64,000 bases of DNA from Phycisphaeraceae bacterium (GTDB taxonomy: Bacteria > Planctomycetota > Phycisphaerae > Phycisphaerales > UBA1924). A program made the translations under genes and the position numbers. Location: NCBI GenBank assembly GCA_021297895.1, contig JAJTHN010000040.1:1-64000 (forward strand), given 5' to 3'. Under the pieces are notes generated by a model. That model ran no database searches. It saw only the letters and a program-made list of their open reading frames with translations, and was not told the DNA's origin. How positions within the stretch are numbered: the stretch's first letter is position 1; each line of letters begins with the position of its first letter. Positions 49,955-58,783 of the stretch are shown here, piece by piece.

Positions 49955-51157
49955 ATGCCGATCCGAGCCGTCATTCACCAGCCCTCGCTCCCGAAGTACC
50001 GCGTGCCGGTGTTTCGTGAGCTCGCATCGCGGCTGGGGATGGATCTGACGATTTATCACGGCGAGTTGAAGGAGGTCCCGACGGCCAAGGCTGACGGGTT
50101 CCGAGCGGTGCCATTCAAGCGGCTGCCGTGGCCGCTGGGGTCCGAGGCGATCGGCTGGCAGCCGATGCGTCTGGGATATCTGACGGGGCGTGATGCGGAC
50201 GTGCTGGTGTTCAACTGGAACATTCGGCACACGTCGCTGGTGCCGTACCTGCTCACCGCCCGACGGTTCGGGGTGCCGACGGTGCTGTGGGGGCACGGAT
50301 TCAGCAAGCATGAGCAACCGATCCGAAGGCTGCTGCGGTGGAACGTGGCGCGATTGGCGACGGCGGTGCTGACGTACAACCACAGCGTGGCGGACACGCT
50401 GGTCGCGTCGGGGCTGCCGCGTGAGCGGGTGTTCACGGCGCTGAACACGATCGACCATCGTCCGATTCTCGCGCAGCGTGAACGCTGGGCGCAGAAGCCC
50501 GAGGAGCTCGAGGCCTTCCGCGTCAAGAACGGCCTGAGGAGCGATGCGCCGCACCTGCTGTTTGTCTCGAGGCTTGATCCGAACAACCGCGTGGACGTGC
50601 TGATCGATGCGGTGGCGCTGCTGCGCGAACGCATGCCGGGGATCCGCGCGACGATCGTCGGTGGCGGCACCGACGGTGAGCGCCTTCGCGCTCACGCTGA
50701 GAGTCGCGGCGTGCTCGGTTCGGCGGTGCACCTGACCGGACCGATTTACGATGAGGATGTTCTCAGCGCCTGGTTCCTCAGTGCCGACTTGTTTGTGTAC
50801 CCGTCGAACATCGGGTTGAGCATCATCCACGCGCTCGGATACGGGCTGCCGGTGGTGGTGGGCGACCGGATCGATCTGCACAACCCGGAGATCGAGGCGC
50901 TCTTTCCCGGCGACAACGGGGCGTTGTTCAAGCACAACAGTGCCGAGGCACTGGCGGGAACGATCGTGTCGCTGTGGAGTGACCAGCCCCGTCTTGCGCG
51001 GATGCGTGCGTGTGCCGCGGCCAGCGCGCGGGAGTACTTCACGCTCAAGCGAATGGTCGACGGGCTTGACGCGGTGATTCGCTACGCGGCGCTGCGGCCG
51101 ATGCTCGATCCGGAGTCGCGGGATCGAACGGGCCTGCTGCCGGCATCACAAGCGTGA
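49955..51157 (+). CDS. GT4-family glycosyltransferase
   Basis: A 400-residue GT-B fold enzyme. The N-terminal acceptor domain starts VIHQPSLPKYRVPVFRELA. The C-terminal donor domain has LLFVSRLDPNNRVDVLIDAVALL, IVGGGTDGERLRAHAE, VHLTGPIYDEDVLSAWFLSADLFVYPS and a GLSIIHALGYGLPVVVGD motif; the usual E-x7-E is replaced here by an S-I-I-H-A type segment (NIGLSIIHALGYG). The sugar donor is unknown. It is a single transcription unit with a leaderless-type start; it may act with the nearby Wzy-like polymerase but the two are not adjacent. Confidence 0.88.
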   Translation: MPIRAVIHQPSLPKYRVPVFRELASRLGMDLTIYHGELKEVPTAKADGFRAVPFKRLPWPLGSEAIGWQPMRLGYLTGRDADVLVFNWNIRHTSLVPYLLTARRFGVPTVLWGHGFSKHEQPIRRLLRWNVARLATAVLTYNHSVADTLVASGLPRERVFTALNTIDHRPILAQRERWAQKPEELEAFRVKNGLRSDAPHLLFVSRLDPNNRVDVLIDAVALLRERMPGIRATIVGGGTDGERLRAHAESRGVLGSAVHLTGPIYDEDVLSAWFLSADLFVYPSNIGLSIIHALGYGLPVVVGDRIDLHNPEIEALFPGDNGALFKHNSAEALAGTIVSLWSDQPRLARMRACAAASAREYFTLKRMVDGLDAVIRYAALRPMLDPESRDRTGLLPASQA

Positions 51158-51178
51158 GCGATCGCACGGCGCACGGCA

Positions 51179-51628
51179 TCACGAAACGCGGATCGACGGC
51201 CTGACGATGGCTCGCCTTGGCGGCTGATCGCTGACCAGATAGAACCTGCCGACGGGAATGTCGAAGGCCTGGCCGTCTTCCCGCGTCATGGTGAAGCAGC
51301 CTTCCATGGTGCCCCAAGGCGTGTCGAGCGGGCAGTACGACGAATACTCGAAGCTCTGGCCCGGCTCGAGCACCGGCTGCTGTCCCACGACGCCATCGCC
51401 CTGCACAACATGGCTGCTGCCCGACGCGTTGACGATCTCCCAGCGTCGCGAGACGAGCTGGACGGTGCGCGGCGACTCGTTGGTGATCCGTACGCGATAG
51501 GTGAAGACGTAGGAGCGGCGCTCGCACTCTCCCTGCTCGGGGACGAAGTTCGGCGCCACGCGCACGCGCACGCCGTAGGTCAATGTCTCTGACCCTCGTG
51601 ACGGCTTACTGGTAGCGGTGCGTGTCAT
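51179..51628 (-). CDS. apaG: ApaG domain protein
   Basis: A 149-residue single-domain protein with the ApaG/DUF525 fold: VRVRVAPNFVPEQ, YVFTYRVRITNESPRTVQLVSRRWEI, VVGQQPVLEPGQSFEYSSYCPLDTPWGTMEGCFTM and a C-terminal VPVGRFYLVSD. The fibronectin III-like domain occurs alone in bacteria; its function is not settled. An AAGGAGG ribosome-binding site lies before the ATG. Convergent with the glycosyltransferase. Confidence 0.93.
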   Translation of the reverse strand: MTRTATSKPSRGSETLTYGVRVRVAPNFVPEQGECERRSYVFTYRVRITNESPRTVQLVSRRWEIVNASGSSHVVQGDGVVGQQPVLEPGQSFEYSSYCPLDTPWGTMEGCFTMTREDGQAFDIPVGRFYLVSDQPPRRAIVRPSIRVS

Positions 51629-51816
51629 GGTGCCTCCTTGCGGGACGGGTCCCGCGCCTGGTTCTTCGCTCGCGAAGCCTCCGACCGGAATCGAACCTGA
51701 AGTTGAAAACTCTGCACGGTGCGGCGCACCGATGTGCGCCGAGTTCCCCCACGAAGAAGATTACCCGTTTCGGCTCGACTTGAACAGAGCCGCGATTAGG
51801 GCAAACTCAATTATCA

Positions 51817-51822
51817 TAAACT
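51817..51822 (+). promoter_or_regulatory. -10 element of the DUF72 gene
   Basis: TAAACT followed by 10 bases and the ATG at 51833, in a locally AT-rich stretch (AATTATCATAAAC). Confidence 0.4.
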
Positions 51823-51832
51823 TTGTCGCGCG

Positions 51833-53050
51833 ATGAGCGATGAAAGCGATGCCGCGGCGTGCGGCTTTCAGGCATTTCGGCGTGCTCGAAGAAAGGACCG
51901 ACCGATCGCGAAGCGACGTCCAGATGATCAGCCGGGGCTCTTCGGTGCGACTGACTCCGTGTCGCACACCGGCGATGCTGCGGCGGAATCGGCTGTGCCG
52001 AGCAGCAGTTCTCGTGCGCAGACCGTTGTTCCCCTTGCTGATGCCCTGCCCGGGCTGGTTCGATTGGGGTGCTCTTCCTGGAGTTTCCCGGGCTGGAATG
52101 GGCTTGTTTACGGAGGCGTATTCCCCGGCGCTGTGCTCTCCCGCCGCGGGCTGCTGGCGTACGCAGCGCATCCGCTGATGCGGACCGTCGGACTCGATCG
52201 GACGTACTACGCCCCGATGTCGGCAGAGGAGTATGGACACTTGGCCGCACAAACCCCCGAGGGTTTCCGCTTCCTGGTCAAGGCGCACCAGGAACTGCTC
52301 CGCCCGCCGGGCTACGGACAGCCGGGTGGTGAGCGTCCGGCCGGAGTCTTCGGCAGAGCTGCGATCGACGTGTTTCTTGACCCCGGTTATGCGATCGACC
52401 GGATTATCGCGCCAACGTGTGCCGGGCTGGGCGCTCGGCTGGGGCCGTTGCTGTTTCAGTTCTCGCCCATGCGCTTGGCGCGCGCGATGCAGGCGCGGAC
52501 GATCGAGCAGGGGCTCGGTGTGTTCATGCGCCGGCTTGAGCACTTTCTCTCGCGGCTGCCGGACCTGCATCGCGTGAGCGCGGCGTGTGTCGATGCGACG
52601 TATGCGCTGGAGTTTCGCAATCCGGAGGTGCTCTGCCCGGAGTACCTGACGCTGGTCCGTGGTGTTCGAGCGACGGGCGTGCGCATCGAGCACACCTTCA
52701 GCATCCACCCGACCATGCCCACGCCGCGCAGGCAGGCGTCGCTGCTGGGCGACCTGATGGGCGATGTCGTGGGCGGGACGCTGGTGGCGCGCTGGCTGCT
52801 GCACGAAGGGCAGGAGTACGAGAATGCCAAGCATCGTTATGAGCCGTTCGATGCGATCGTGGATCGCGATGACGCCAGCAGGGAGATGCTCGCGGAGATG
52901 GTGTCGCTCGCGGTGATGCACGGAAGGCCGGCGTACGTGATCATCAACAACAAGGCGGAGGGCTCTGCGCCGCTGAGCGTGGAAAATCTTGCGCGTTCGA
53001 TCGCGGAGCGGCTCGGTCGCGGCGGTGCGGGACCAGACGCGGGCGGGTGA
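51833..53050 (+). CDS. DUF72 (YecE-like) TIM-barrel protein
   Basis: A 405-residue protein. A disordered N-terminus of about 75 residues precedes the DUF72 domain: LGCSSWSFPGWNGLVYG, LDRTYYAPMSAEEYGHLAAQTPEGFRFLVKAH, LGPLLFQFSP, AYALEFRNPEVL and the C-terminal AYVIINNKAEGSAPLSVENLARSI. The family (YecE in E. coli) has no established activity. The -10 upstream sets the start. No neighbour suggests a pathway. Confidence 0.88.
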   Translation: MSDESDAAACGFQAFRRARRKDRPIAKRRPDDQPGLFGATDSVSHTGDAAAESAVPSSSSRAQTVVPLADALPGLVRLGCSSWSFPGWNGLVYGGVFPGAVLSRRGLLAYAAHPLMRTVGLDRTYYAPMSAEEYGHLAAQTPEGFRFLVKAHQELLRPPGYGQPGGERPAGVFGRAAIDVFLDPGYAIDRIIAPTCAGLGARLGPLLFQFSPMRLARAMQARTIEQGLGVFMRRLEHFLSRLPDLHRVSAACVDATYALEFRNPEVLCPEYLTLVRGVRATGVRIEHTFSIHPTMPTPRRQASLLGDLMGDVVGGTLVARWLLHEGQEYENAKHRYEPFDAIVDRDDASREMLAEMVSLAVMHGRPAYVIINNKAEGSAPLSVENLARSIAERLGRGGAGPDAGG

Positions 53051-53072
53051 TGGTCCGAGAACAGCGGGTCGC

Positions 53073-53078
53073 TAAACT
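53073..53078 (+). promoter_or_regulatory. -10 element of the pilZ-gsp operon
   Basis: TAAACT just after the DUF72 stop. Transcription would begin near 53085, 9 bases before an in-frame GTG at 53088 and about 60 bases before the favoured GTG at 53145. Confidence 0.4.
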
Positions 53079-53144
53079 GCGGACTCGGTGCGTCCGATAC
53101 ACCTCTTCGCGGCATTCATGAGTTGGCCGCGGGAGGCGATCGCT

Positions 53145-53597
53145 GTGCAGAATCCGCAGGCACCAGGACTGATCCGGCAGCACGAGAGGTATCGATGCGA
53201 GCACGAAGCGTTCGCGGCGGTGCCTCCCGCTTACGCCGAACAGGTATCGCTCTCGACGCTTGTGAGCGAGACGCGGAACGGTCTGAGCGGGGCCATGAGC
53301 GTCACGATCATCGACTATTCGGCGGGCGGGATCGGCCTCCGCTCGAACGTGTTCATCCCCAAGCGTGCGATGCTGACGGTGGTGCTTCCCGGTGTGGCGG
53401 GTGCGCAGGGTCGCGGCGAAGTGCGGGCGACGGTGCGCGTGCAACGCGTGGCGATGCTGGATCGTTCTCCAACCTACTACCTGGGAACATCGCTCGATGA
53501 GTCGATCGAGGGTCAGCGCGCCGGGACCGCGTTCATCGAGGCGCTGATGTCACGCGCGGGCAACGTGCTGAGCACCAAGGCCGGGGGTGGGGCGTGA
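53145..53597 (+). CDS. PilZ-domain protein heading the secretion/pseudopilin operon
   Basis: A protein of about 150 residues. The PilZ pattern is seen as RQHERYRCEHEAF near the N-terminus and TIIDYSAGGIGLRSNVFIPKR ((D/N)xSxxG), followed by TVVLPG and RVQRV. This fold often binds c-di-GMP through RxxxR and DxSxxG, and both are present in approximate form. GTG at 53145 is preferred because GGGAGG lies 8 bases upstream; GTG 53088 and ATG 53118 are alternatives. The stop overlaps the next gene's GTG (GTGA), coupling it to the ATPase. Confidence 0.75.
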   Translation: MQNPQAPGLIRQHERYRCEHEAFAAVPPAYAEQVSLSTLVSETRNGLSGAMSVTIIDYSAGGIGLRSNVFIPKRAMLTVVLPGVAGAQGRGEVRATVRVQRVAMLDRSPTYYLGTSLDESIEGQRAGTAFIEALMSRAGNVLSTKAGGGA

Positions 53598-55330
53598 TCG
53601 AGCACGATGACTTCATCCTTGCGGCTTTGAGCGAGGAAGGGTCGATCGACCCGTCGACTCTTGAGGCGTGCCGTCGCGCGGCGGCGGAGCAGCGCTTGAG
53701 CGTCTGCCAGGTTCTCGTGGACCGCGGTGTCACGACGGCGCGGACGCTCGCGCTGGTGCGGGCGGGGATCTGCGAGGTCCCGTTCGTTGATCTCGATCAC
53801 TTCCAGATCGATCTGCGGAACTCGTCGCTGCTGGCGCGGTCCTCGGCGCAGGCGCTGCTGGCGTTCCCGCTGTTTGCGTGCGAAGGACTGACCACGGTCG
53901 GGATGGCCAACCCCCTGGACCTCCGGGCGGTCGACCAGTTGCGCTCGCTCATCCGCGGGGACATCGAGCTGGTGCTGTGCGAGCCCTCGGCGCTGCGCGC
54001 GCTGATCGACCGGGCCTATTCGATCTCCGACTCCGGTGAGGCCGGCGCGGGGCCCGCGGCGACGGCCGACTCGCTGACGACGGGCAAGGAGCCGATCGTC
54101 GCGGCGGTGAACCAGATTCTCGCCGATGCGGTGGAACGCGGCGCGTCAGATGTGCATCTGGGGCCGGATGATCAGCGGCTGCATCTGCGGCTGCGGATCG
54201 ACGGGACGCTGATCGCCCTGCAGGCGCCGCCGCTCTCGGCGCACGCCGGGCTCGTGCAGCGGTTGAAGGTCATGGCCAACCTTGACCTGACGCAAACGCG
54301 TCGCCCGCAGGACGGCAAGTTCCGGTTCATGCACGCGGGCAGGGCGGTGGACGTCCGGCTGTCGGTGATCCCGACGGTGGCGGGCGAGAACATCGTCTGC
54401 CGCCTGCTGACCAGCGCCTCGGGCATCCGCGAGTTGAGTGATCTGGGATTCTCCAACGATCACGCGCGGGCGATGACCGAGTGCCTCGACGCTCCGAACG
54501 GAATGCTGCTGGTGACCGGGCCAACGGGCTCGGGCAAGACGACGACGCTGTACGCCGGGCTCAAGCGGCTGAACAGCGCCGAGCGGAACATCGTGACGAT
54601 CGAGGACCCGGTGGAGGTGCGCATGCCGCTGATCCGGCAGGTGCAGGTCTCGCCGGAGATCGGGCTGAACTTTGCCAGTGCGCTGCGGTCGATTCTGCGT
54701 CAGGACCCGGACGTGATCCTCGTGGGCGAGATCCGCGATGAGGAGACGGCACGGATCGCTCTGCAGTCGGCGCTCACTGGGCATCTGGTGCTCAGCTCGC
54801 TTCACACCAACGACGCGCTGGGGGCGATCCCGCGGCTGCTGGACTTCGGCTGCCCGACGTTCGCGGTCAGCTCGGCGCTGCTCGGGATCGTGGCCCAGCG
54901 TCTGGCCAAGCGCGTGTGCACGTACTGCCCCGAGCGCGACACGCCGGCGGCGGATGCGCTCGCGCGATTCTCGATCGGGCCGGGGGATGCGACGGGCTTC
55001 ACCCGTGGCAAGGGGTGCCCGCGGTGCGCCGGGCTTGGCACGCGCGGGCGCATCGGTCTGTACGAGGTGATCCGCATGTCGCCGGTGATCCGTCGCGCGG
55101 TGGAGACGCGCGACACGACCAAGATCATGGCCGCGGCCGCGAGCGACGGATTCCGCCCGATGTGGCACGACGGTGTGCAGAAGGCGCGGCTGGGGCTGAC
55201 GACGCTGAGCGAAGTGTCGCGTGTGGCGGCGGCGATGGATCTTGATGTCGTCGCCGAGGACGGACCGGGCGGCACGGGCGGCGGCGCTGACGGCCGCAAG
55301 GGCAACACCGGACGGAGGACGGCGGCATGA
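53594..55330 (+). CDS. gspE: Type II secretion / type IV pilus assembly ATPase (GspE/PilB)
   Basis: A 578-residue cytoplasmic hexameric ATPase. The N-terminal MshEN-like domain covers residues 1-150. The ATPase core has Walker A GPTGSGKT (K315), the Asp box TIEDPVEV, Walker B ILVGEIRDEETA, and the His box HTND (H404). A zinc-binding CTYC...CPRC motif is present (about 440-480) with GTRGRIGLYEV. It powers pseudopilus polymerisation. Overlaps gspF by four bases. The C-terminal 25 residues are Gly-rich. Confidence 0.95.
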   Translation: MIEHDDFILAALSEEGSIDPSTLEACRRAAAEQRLSVCQVLVDRGVTTARTLALVRAGICEVPFVDLDHFQIDLRNSSLLARSSAQALLAFPLFACEGLTTVGMANPLDLRAVDQLRSLIRGDIELVLCEPSALRALIDRAYSISDSGEAGAGPAATADSLTTGKEPIVAAVNQILADAVERGASDVHLGPDDQRLHLRLRIDGTLIALQAPPLSAHAGLVQRLKVMANLDLTQTRRPQDGKFRFMHAGRAVDVRLSVIPTVAGENIVCRLLTSASGIRELSDLGFSNDHARAMTECLDAPNGMLLVTGPTGSGKTTTLYAGLKRLNSAERNIVTIEDPVEVRMPLIRQVQVSPEIGLNFASALRSILRQDPDVILVGEIRDEETARIALQSALTGHLVLSSLHTNDALGAIPRLLDFGCPTFAVSSALLGIVAQRLAKRVCTYCPERDTPAADALARFSIGPGDATGFTRGKGCPRCAGLGTRGRIGLYEVIRMSPVIRRAVETRDTTKIMAAAASDGFRPMWHDGVQKARLGLTTLSEVSRVAAAMDLDVVAEDGPGGTGGGADGRKGNTGRRTAA

Positions 55331-56538
55331 CTGCGCTGGCGTATCGGTACACCGCGATGGATCGCCAGGGCCGGCGTGTTTCCGGACAGACGAACGCGGC
55401 GAGCGAGAGCGATGCCTATCGCGCGCTGAGCGCCCAGGGGCTCGTGCCGCTGAGTCTGCGGGCGGATCGCGTCGATGGGTGGCTCTCGCTGCAGCGACGC
55501 ACGCGCGTGCGTGTGCGTGAGATCGCGCAGTTCACGGAGCAACTTGCGGTGCTGGTCAATGCTCGCATTCCGCTGGGCGAGGCGCTGATGGGCATCGCCG
55601 AGCAGGAGCCCAACGCAAGGCTCGCGGCGATCGTGACGGAGATTGCGGCAAGCGTGCAGTCGGGCAAGCCGCTGGCCGCGGCGATGGAGCCGCACGCGGG
55701 GCTGTTCGGTCGGACGTACATCGACACGATCCGTGCGGCGGAGGCGACCGGCAGCCTCGTGAAGGTGCTCGAGCATCTCGCGGACATGCTTGCTCGCACG
55801 GAGGCGACGCGGCAGACGGTGCGGAACGCGCTGACCTATCCGGCGTGCGTGATGATGGTGCTGGTGCTCGGCGTCGGCTTCCTGATGGGGTATGTGGTAC
55901 CGAAGTTCGGGCGGATGTTCGAGTCGCGTGGCGTGGAGCTGCCGGCGCTGACGCGCGCGCTGCTGGAGACCTCGACGCTTGCTCGGGAGTGGTGGATGGT
56001 GTGGGTGCCGGGGCTCGTCGTCGGCGGGATTGCGCTGATGCGCTGGTCGCGCACCGCCGCGGGCGGCGCGGCGATGGAGCGGCTGCTCGGGCGCGTGCCG
56101 GTGGTCGGGCCCATGCTTCGGGCGATGGCGATGGCGCGGTTCTGTCACGTCTTCTCGCTCTCGCTGTCGTCGGGCGTGGGTCTGATCGACGCTCTGGATC
56201 TTGCCGGGCGCGCGTGCGGACGGATCGGGCTCGAGAGCGATGCGCGGCGGATCGCCGAGCGCGTGCGGACGGGCGGACGGCTGACGGACGCCATGGCGGC
56301 GTGCGCATCGTTCAATCCGATGACGCGTCGCATGCTCAGCGCGGGCGAGACTTCGGGCGAGCTTCCCCGAATGGCGGCGGTGGTCGCCAGGCAGCACGAT
56401 GCACAGTCCCAGAATATCGCTAGGAATCTTGCGGTGATCATCGAGCCGCTGCTGGTTGTAGGGATTGCAGCGATCGTGCTGATCGTTGCGCTGGCGGTCT
56501 TTCTCCCTATGTGGGACATGGTCAAGCTCGTTTCGTGA
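55327..56538 (+). CDS. gspF: Type II secretion inner-membrane platform protein (GspF/PilC)
   Basis: A 403-residue protein beginning YRYTAMDRQGRRVSGQTNA, the standard GspF start. Two GspF domains (about residues 65-190 and 270-400) each end in transmembrane helices; helices lie near 175-195, 220-240 and 375-400. It anchors the assembly ATPase and pseudopilins. Overlaps gspE by four bases (ATGA). An 84-base gap, locally AT-rich, separates it from the major pseudopilin gene and may hold a second promoter. Confidence 0.94.
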   Translation: MTALAYRYTAMDRQGRRVSGQTNAASESDAYRALSAQGLVPLSLRADRVDGWLSLQRRTRVRVREIAQFTEQLAVLVNARIPLGEALMGIAEQEPNARLAAIVTEIAASVQSGKPLAAAMEPHAGLFGRTYIDTIRAAEATGSLVKVLEHLADMLARTEATRQTVRNALTYPACVMMVLVLGVGFLMGYVVPKFGRMFESRGVELPALTRALLETSTLAREWWMVWVPGLVVGGIALMRWSRTAAGGAAMERLLGRVPVVGPMLRAMAMARFCHVFSLSLSSGVGLIDALDLAGRACGRIGLESDARRIAERVRTGGRLTDAMAACASFNPMTRRMLSAGETSGELPRMAAVVARQHDAQSQNIARNLAVIIEPLLVVGIAAIVLIVALAVFLPMWDMVKLVS

Positions 56539-56622
56539 CGAGCCGATACCTCCTGCATCAGAGCTATTGCACATGACGCCACTACATCTTGAAGTTTATT
56601 ACTAACCGTCAGGAGATTCGAT

Positions 56623-57102
56623 ATGTTGATGCTCGCGAGTCGTCGACGCCTTGGCTTCACGTTGATCGAACTCATTGCGGTGATCGTGGTACTGGCGATC
56701 CTTGCCGGCGTGGCTGTTCCGCGGTACTTTGATTACACGGACCGAGCCCGAACGAGCGCCGTGCAGGGCACGCTGGGCAATGTGCGCTCGGCGATCCAGA
56801 ACTTCTACGCCAACGCGAGCCTGTCGGGCTCGCCGGCCTACCCGACGCTCGCGCAGTTTCAGACGATCGGGTCGGTGCTGCAGGACCAGATGCCACTGAA
56901 TCCGTACAACAACCTCGCGACGATCACGTCGGCGACGAGCGCTGAGTGGACCGCGCGGACCGTCGACGGTACCGCGGGTTGGCGGTACTTCGTCGACAAT
57001 ACGACGACCCCGCCGACGTACGGCTTCTACATCAACAGCACGGCCAACACGACGGTGCCGAACGCCGCGGGCACCGGCGTCATGACGGCGAACCAACTCT
57101 AA
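56623..57102 (+). CDS. gspG: Major pseudopilin (GspG-like)
   Basis: A 159-residue prepilin. The class III signal is short: RRRLG|FTLIELIAVIVVLAILAGVAVP, with cleavage after G11 and E at position +5 (E16). The C-terminal domain has the pattern NVRSAIQNFYANASLSGSPAYPTLAQF. GspG-type assignment rests on being the first pseudopilin after GspF and on this layout. AGGAG is 7 bases before the ATG. Prepilin peptidase is not in the window. Confidence 0.88.
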   Translation: MLMLASRRRLGFTLIELIAVIVVLAILAGVAVPRYFDYTDRARTSAVQGTLGNVRSAIQNFYANASLSGSPAYPTLAQFQTIGSVLQDQMPLNPYNNLATITSATSAEWTARTVDGTAGWRYFVDNTTTPPTYGFYINSTANTTVPNAAGTGVMTANQL

Positions 57103-57202
57103 GTTGAATCACGATGCGATCGGCGACGGAAACGCGCCGATCGCACTTCTGCCTCCGCAACCGTGCCATCGCCGCGCTGTGGGGCGGGCGGGGACTCGAC
57201 GC

Positions 57203-57760
57203 ATGACCAGACCGCCGGCCAGCGATGACGCGACGCCCCGGCACGCCCGGGCGTGCGGACGATCGGGCTTTACGCTCATCGAACTCATCGCGGTCATCAT
57301 CATCCTTGCGGTAGTTGCGATGGTCGCGGCACCATCGCTCGTCGGCGCCGCGGAGGCCCGCGTTCGCGCTGGTGCGCAGCAGATGGCACGCGACCTGGCT
57401 TACGCGCGGGGGCGGGCGCAGTCGACGGGGATCGCGATCTGGGTGCGGTTCACGCCGGCGCAGTCGATGTACACGGTTCTCGCTGAGTCGGGCGTCGGGG
57501 CGGGGAGGACCACGGCGCTGACGATCACGGATCCCGCGACCGGCGGGCCGATGGTTGTGCGGCTCGACCGCGAGGAGTCGCGCGGGGCGACCTTCTCGAT
57601 CAACGGGCTGACGGGCGACGAGGTCGGCTTTGATCGGGGCGGTCGGCCGCTGAACCCCGATACGTCTGTTCTCGCATCCAACGCGACGATCGCGTTCCCC
57701 GGCGGAGCCACGGTGACGATCACGGGACGAACCGGCAACATCTCGGTGGTGACGCCATGA
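57203..57760 (+). CDS. Minor pseudopilin (GspH-like)
   Basis: A protein of about 185 residues. The prepilin signal RSG|FTLIELIAVIIILAVVAMVAAP (cleavage after G22, E+5 present) is followed by ARDLAYARGRAQSTGIAIWVRF, the helix typical of GspH/FimT-like subunits, and a beta-rich C-terminus. The ATG at 57203 gives an N-terminal leader of 22 residues; the frame is open upstream but GGGGA precedes this ATG. Overlaps the next gene by four bases. Confidence 0.85.
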   Translation: MTRPPASDDATPRHARACGRSGFTLIELIAVIIILAVVAMVAAPSLVGAAEARVRAGAQQMARDLAYARGRAQSTGIAIWVRFTPAQSMYTVLAESGVGAGRTTALTITDPATGGPMVVRLDREESRGATFSINGLTGDEVGFDRGGRPLNPDTSVLASNATIAFPGGATVTITGRTGNISVVTP

Positions 57761-58212
57761 GTGCCGTTCGCGTTCGGTCAGTGCGCGGAAGCCGGATCGG
57801 TGGTCGCCGACGCGGCTTGACGCTCATCGAAGGGCTGATCGCGATCGTGGTGATCTCGGTGGCGATGCCGCCGATGATCATGGCCATCAGCAGCGCGGGC
57901 GTGCGGCGGGCGTCGCAGGCGATGGCGCTGCGTGCGCGATGGCTCGCGGCCGAACGGCTGGAGACGGTGCTGGCCGATCGCCACAGCGCAGCGCGCGGGT
58001 GGTCGTTCATCACGTCATCGAACTACCCGGGCGAGAGCACGATCGCCGGCTTCCCCGGATTCAGCAGGACCACATCGATCAGCGATCGCGGGCCGGGGCT
58101 CGGGGCCGGAACCGGGTATCGGCTGGTCAGCGTGAATGTGACGTACGTCGATCCGCTGGGAGGCAGCGAGACGCTGACGATGAGCACGGTTGTGAGCGAC
58201 TACACGCCATGA
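57757..58212 (+). CDS. Minor pseudopilin (GspI-like)
   Basis: A 151-residue prepilin with RRRG|LTLIEGLIAIVVISVAMPP (cleavage after G20, E+5 present) and RASQAMALRARWLAAERLETVLADR, typical of GspI/PilV-type subunits where the first residue after cleavage is not Phe. Overlaps the upstream gene by four bases (ATGA). Confidence 0.83.
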   Translation: MSAVRVRSVRGSRIGGRRRGLTLIEGLIAIVVISVAMPPMIMAISSAGVRRASQAMALRARWLAAERLETVLADRHSAARGWSFITSSNYPGESTIAGFPGFSRTTSISDRGPGLGAGTGYRLVSVNVTYVDPLGGSETLTMSTVVSDYTP

Positions 58213-58222
58213 GGACCGGATC

Positions 58223-58783
58223 ATGCGACGCACGATCACTCGACAATCGGCAGCAAGGGGCACACGCGGGGCGTTCACGCTCATCGAGCTGCTGTGCGCG
58301 ATCGTTGTGCTCGGCGTGCTCGGGTCGGTGACGTCCGCGATCATTCTGCGTGCGGGCGTGGCTTTCGCCGGCGCGGGGGTCGCCTCGCAGCTTGCGCTCG
58401 AGGGCGACAGCGCGATGGAGGCCGTGGCGCGGCTGATCCGCACGATCCCCACGCGGACCGGGACAAGCCCGGCGGCGCCGATGATCACATCGGTCGCCGC
58501 GGACTCGATCACGTTCGGATCGGCGACGACGATCGCGCGAGTGGGAACGGAACTGCGGCTGACCGAGGGCGGCCAGACGCGCACGCTCGCGGACGATGTG
58601 AGCGACTTTCTGATCGAGCCGATGAGCAACGCGGGGGCGGCGCTGAGCGTGCCGATGTCGGGCGCGGCGGTGGATGCTGTCCAGCGCGTGCGGGTGACGC
58701 TGAGTCTGAGCAGGAATGGGCAGAGCCAGACGCTGCGGACAACGGTGTTCATTCGTTCCCTCCTGGCCGGAGCGCAACCATGA
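58223..58783 (+). CDS. Minor pseudopilin (GspJ-like)
   Basis: A 186-residue prepilin. The signal reads RGA|FTLIELLCAIVVLGVLGSVTSAI, so Ala replaces Gly at -1, a known but less common cleavage site. QLALEGDSAMEAVARLIRTIP follows and resembles GspJ/PilW helices. Starts 10 bases after the GspI stop and overlaps the next gene by four bases. Confidence 0.83.
   Translation: MRRTITRQSAARGTRGAFTLIELLCAIVVLGVLGSVTSAIILRAGVAFAGAGVASQLALEGDSAMEAVARLIRTIPTRTGTSPAAPMITSVAADSITFGSATTIARVGTELRLTEGGQTRTLADDVSDFLIEPMSNAGAALSVPMSGAAVDAVQRVRVTLSLSRNGQSQTLRTTVFIRSLLAGAQP

Noticed and set aside
51678-51750. tRNA-like sequence (GGTTCGATTCC on the minus strand) between apaG and the DUF72 gene
   Set aside because: The T-arm stem has two mismatches, no matching acceptor 5' strand is found, and the anticodon region does not fold. 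I also looked for a tmRNA tag and saw none. It may be a decayed tRNA, but this is not supported.
58294-58779. In-frame upstream extension of the PA14 pilus protein
   Set aside because: It overlaps the GspJ-like gene in another frame; the ATGA overlap at 58780 fits the pattern of the rest of the operon.
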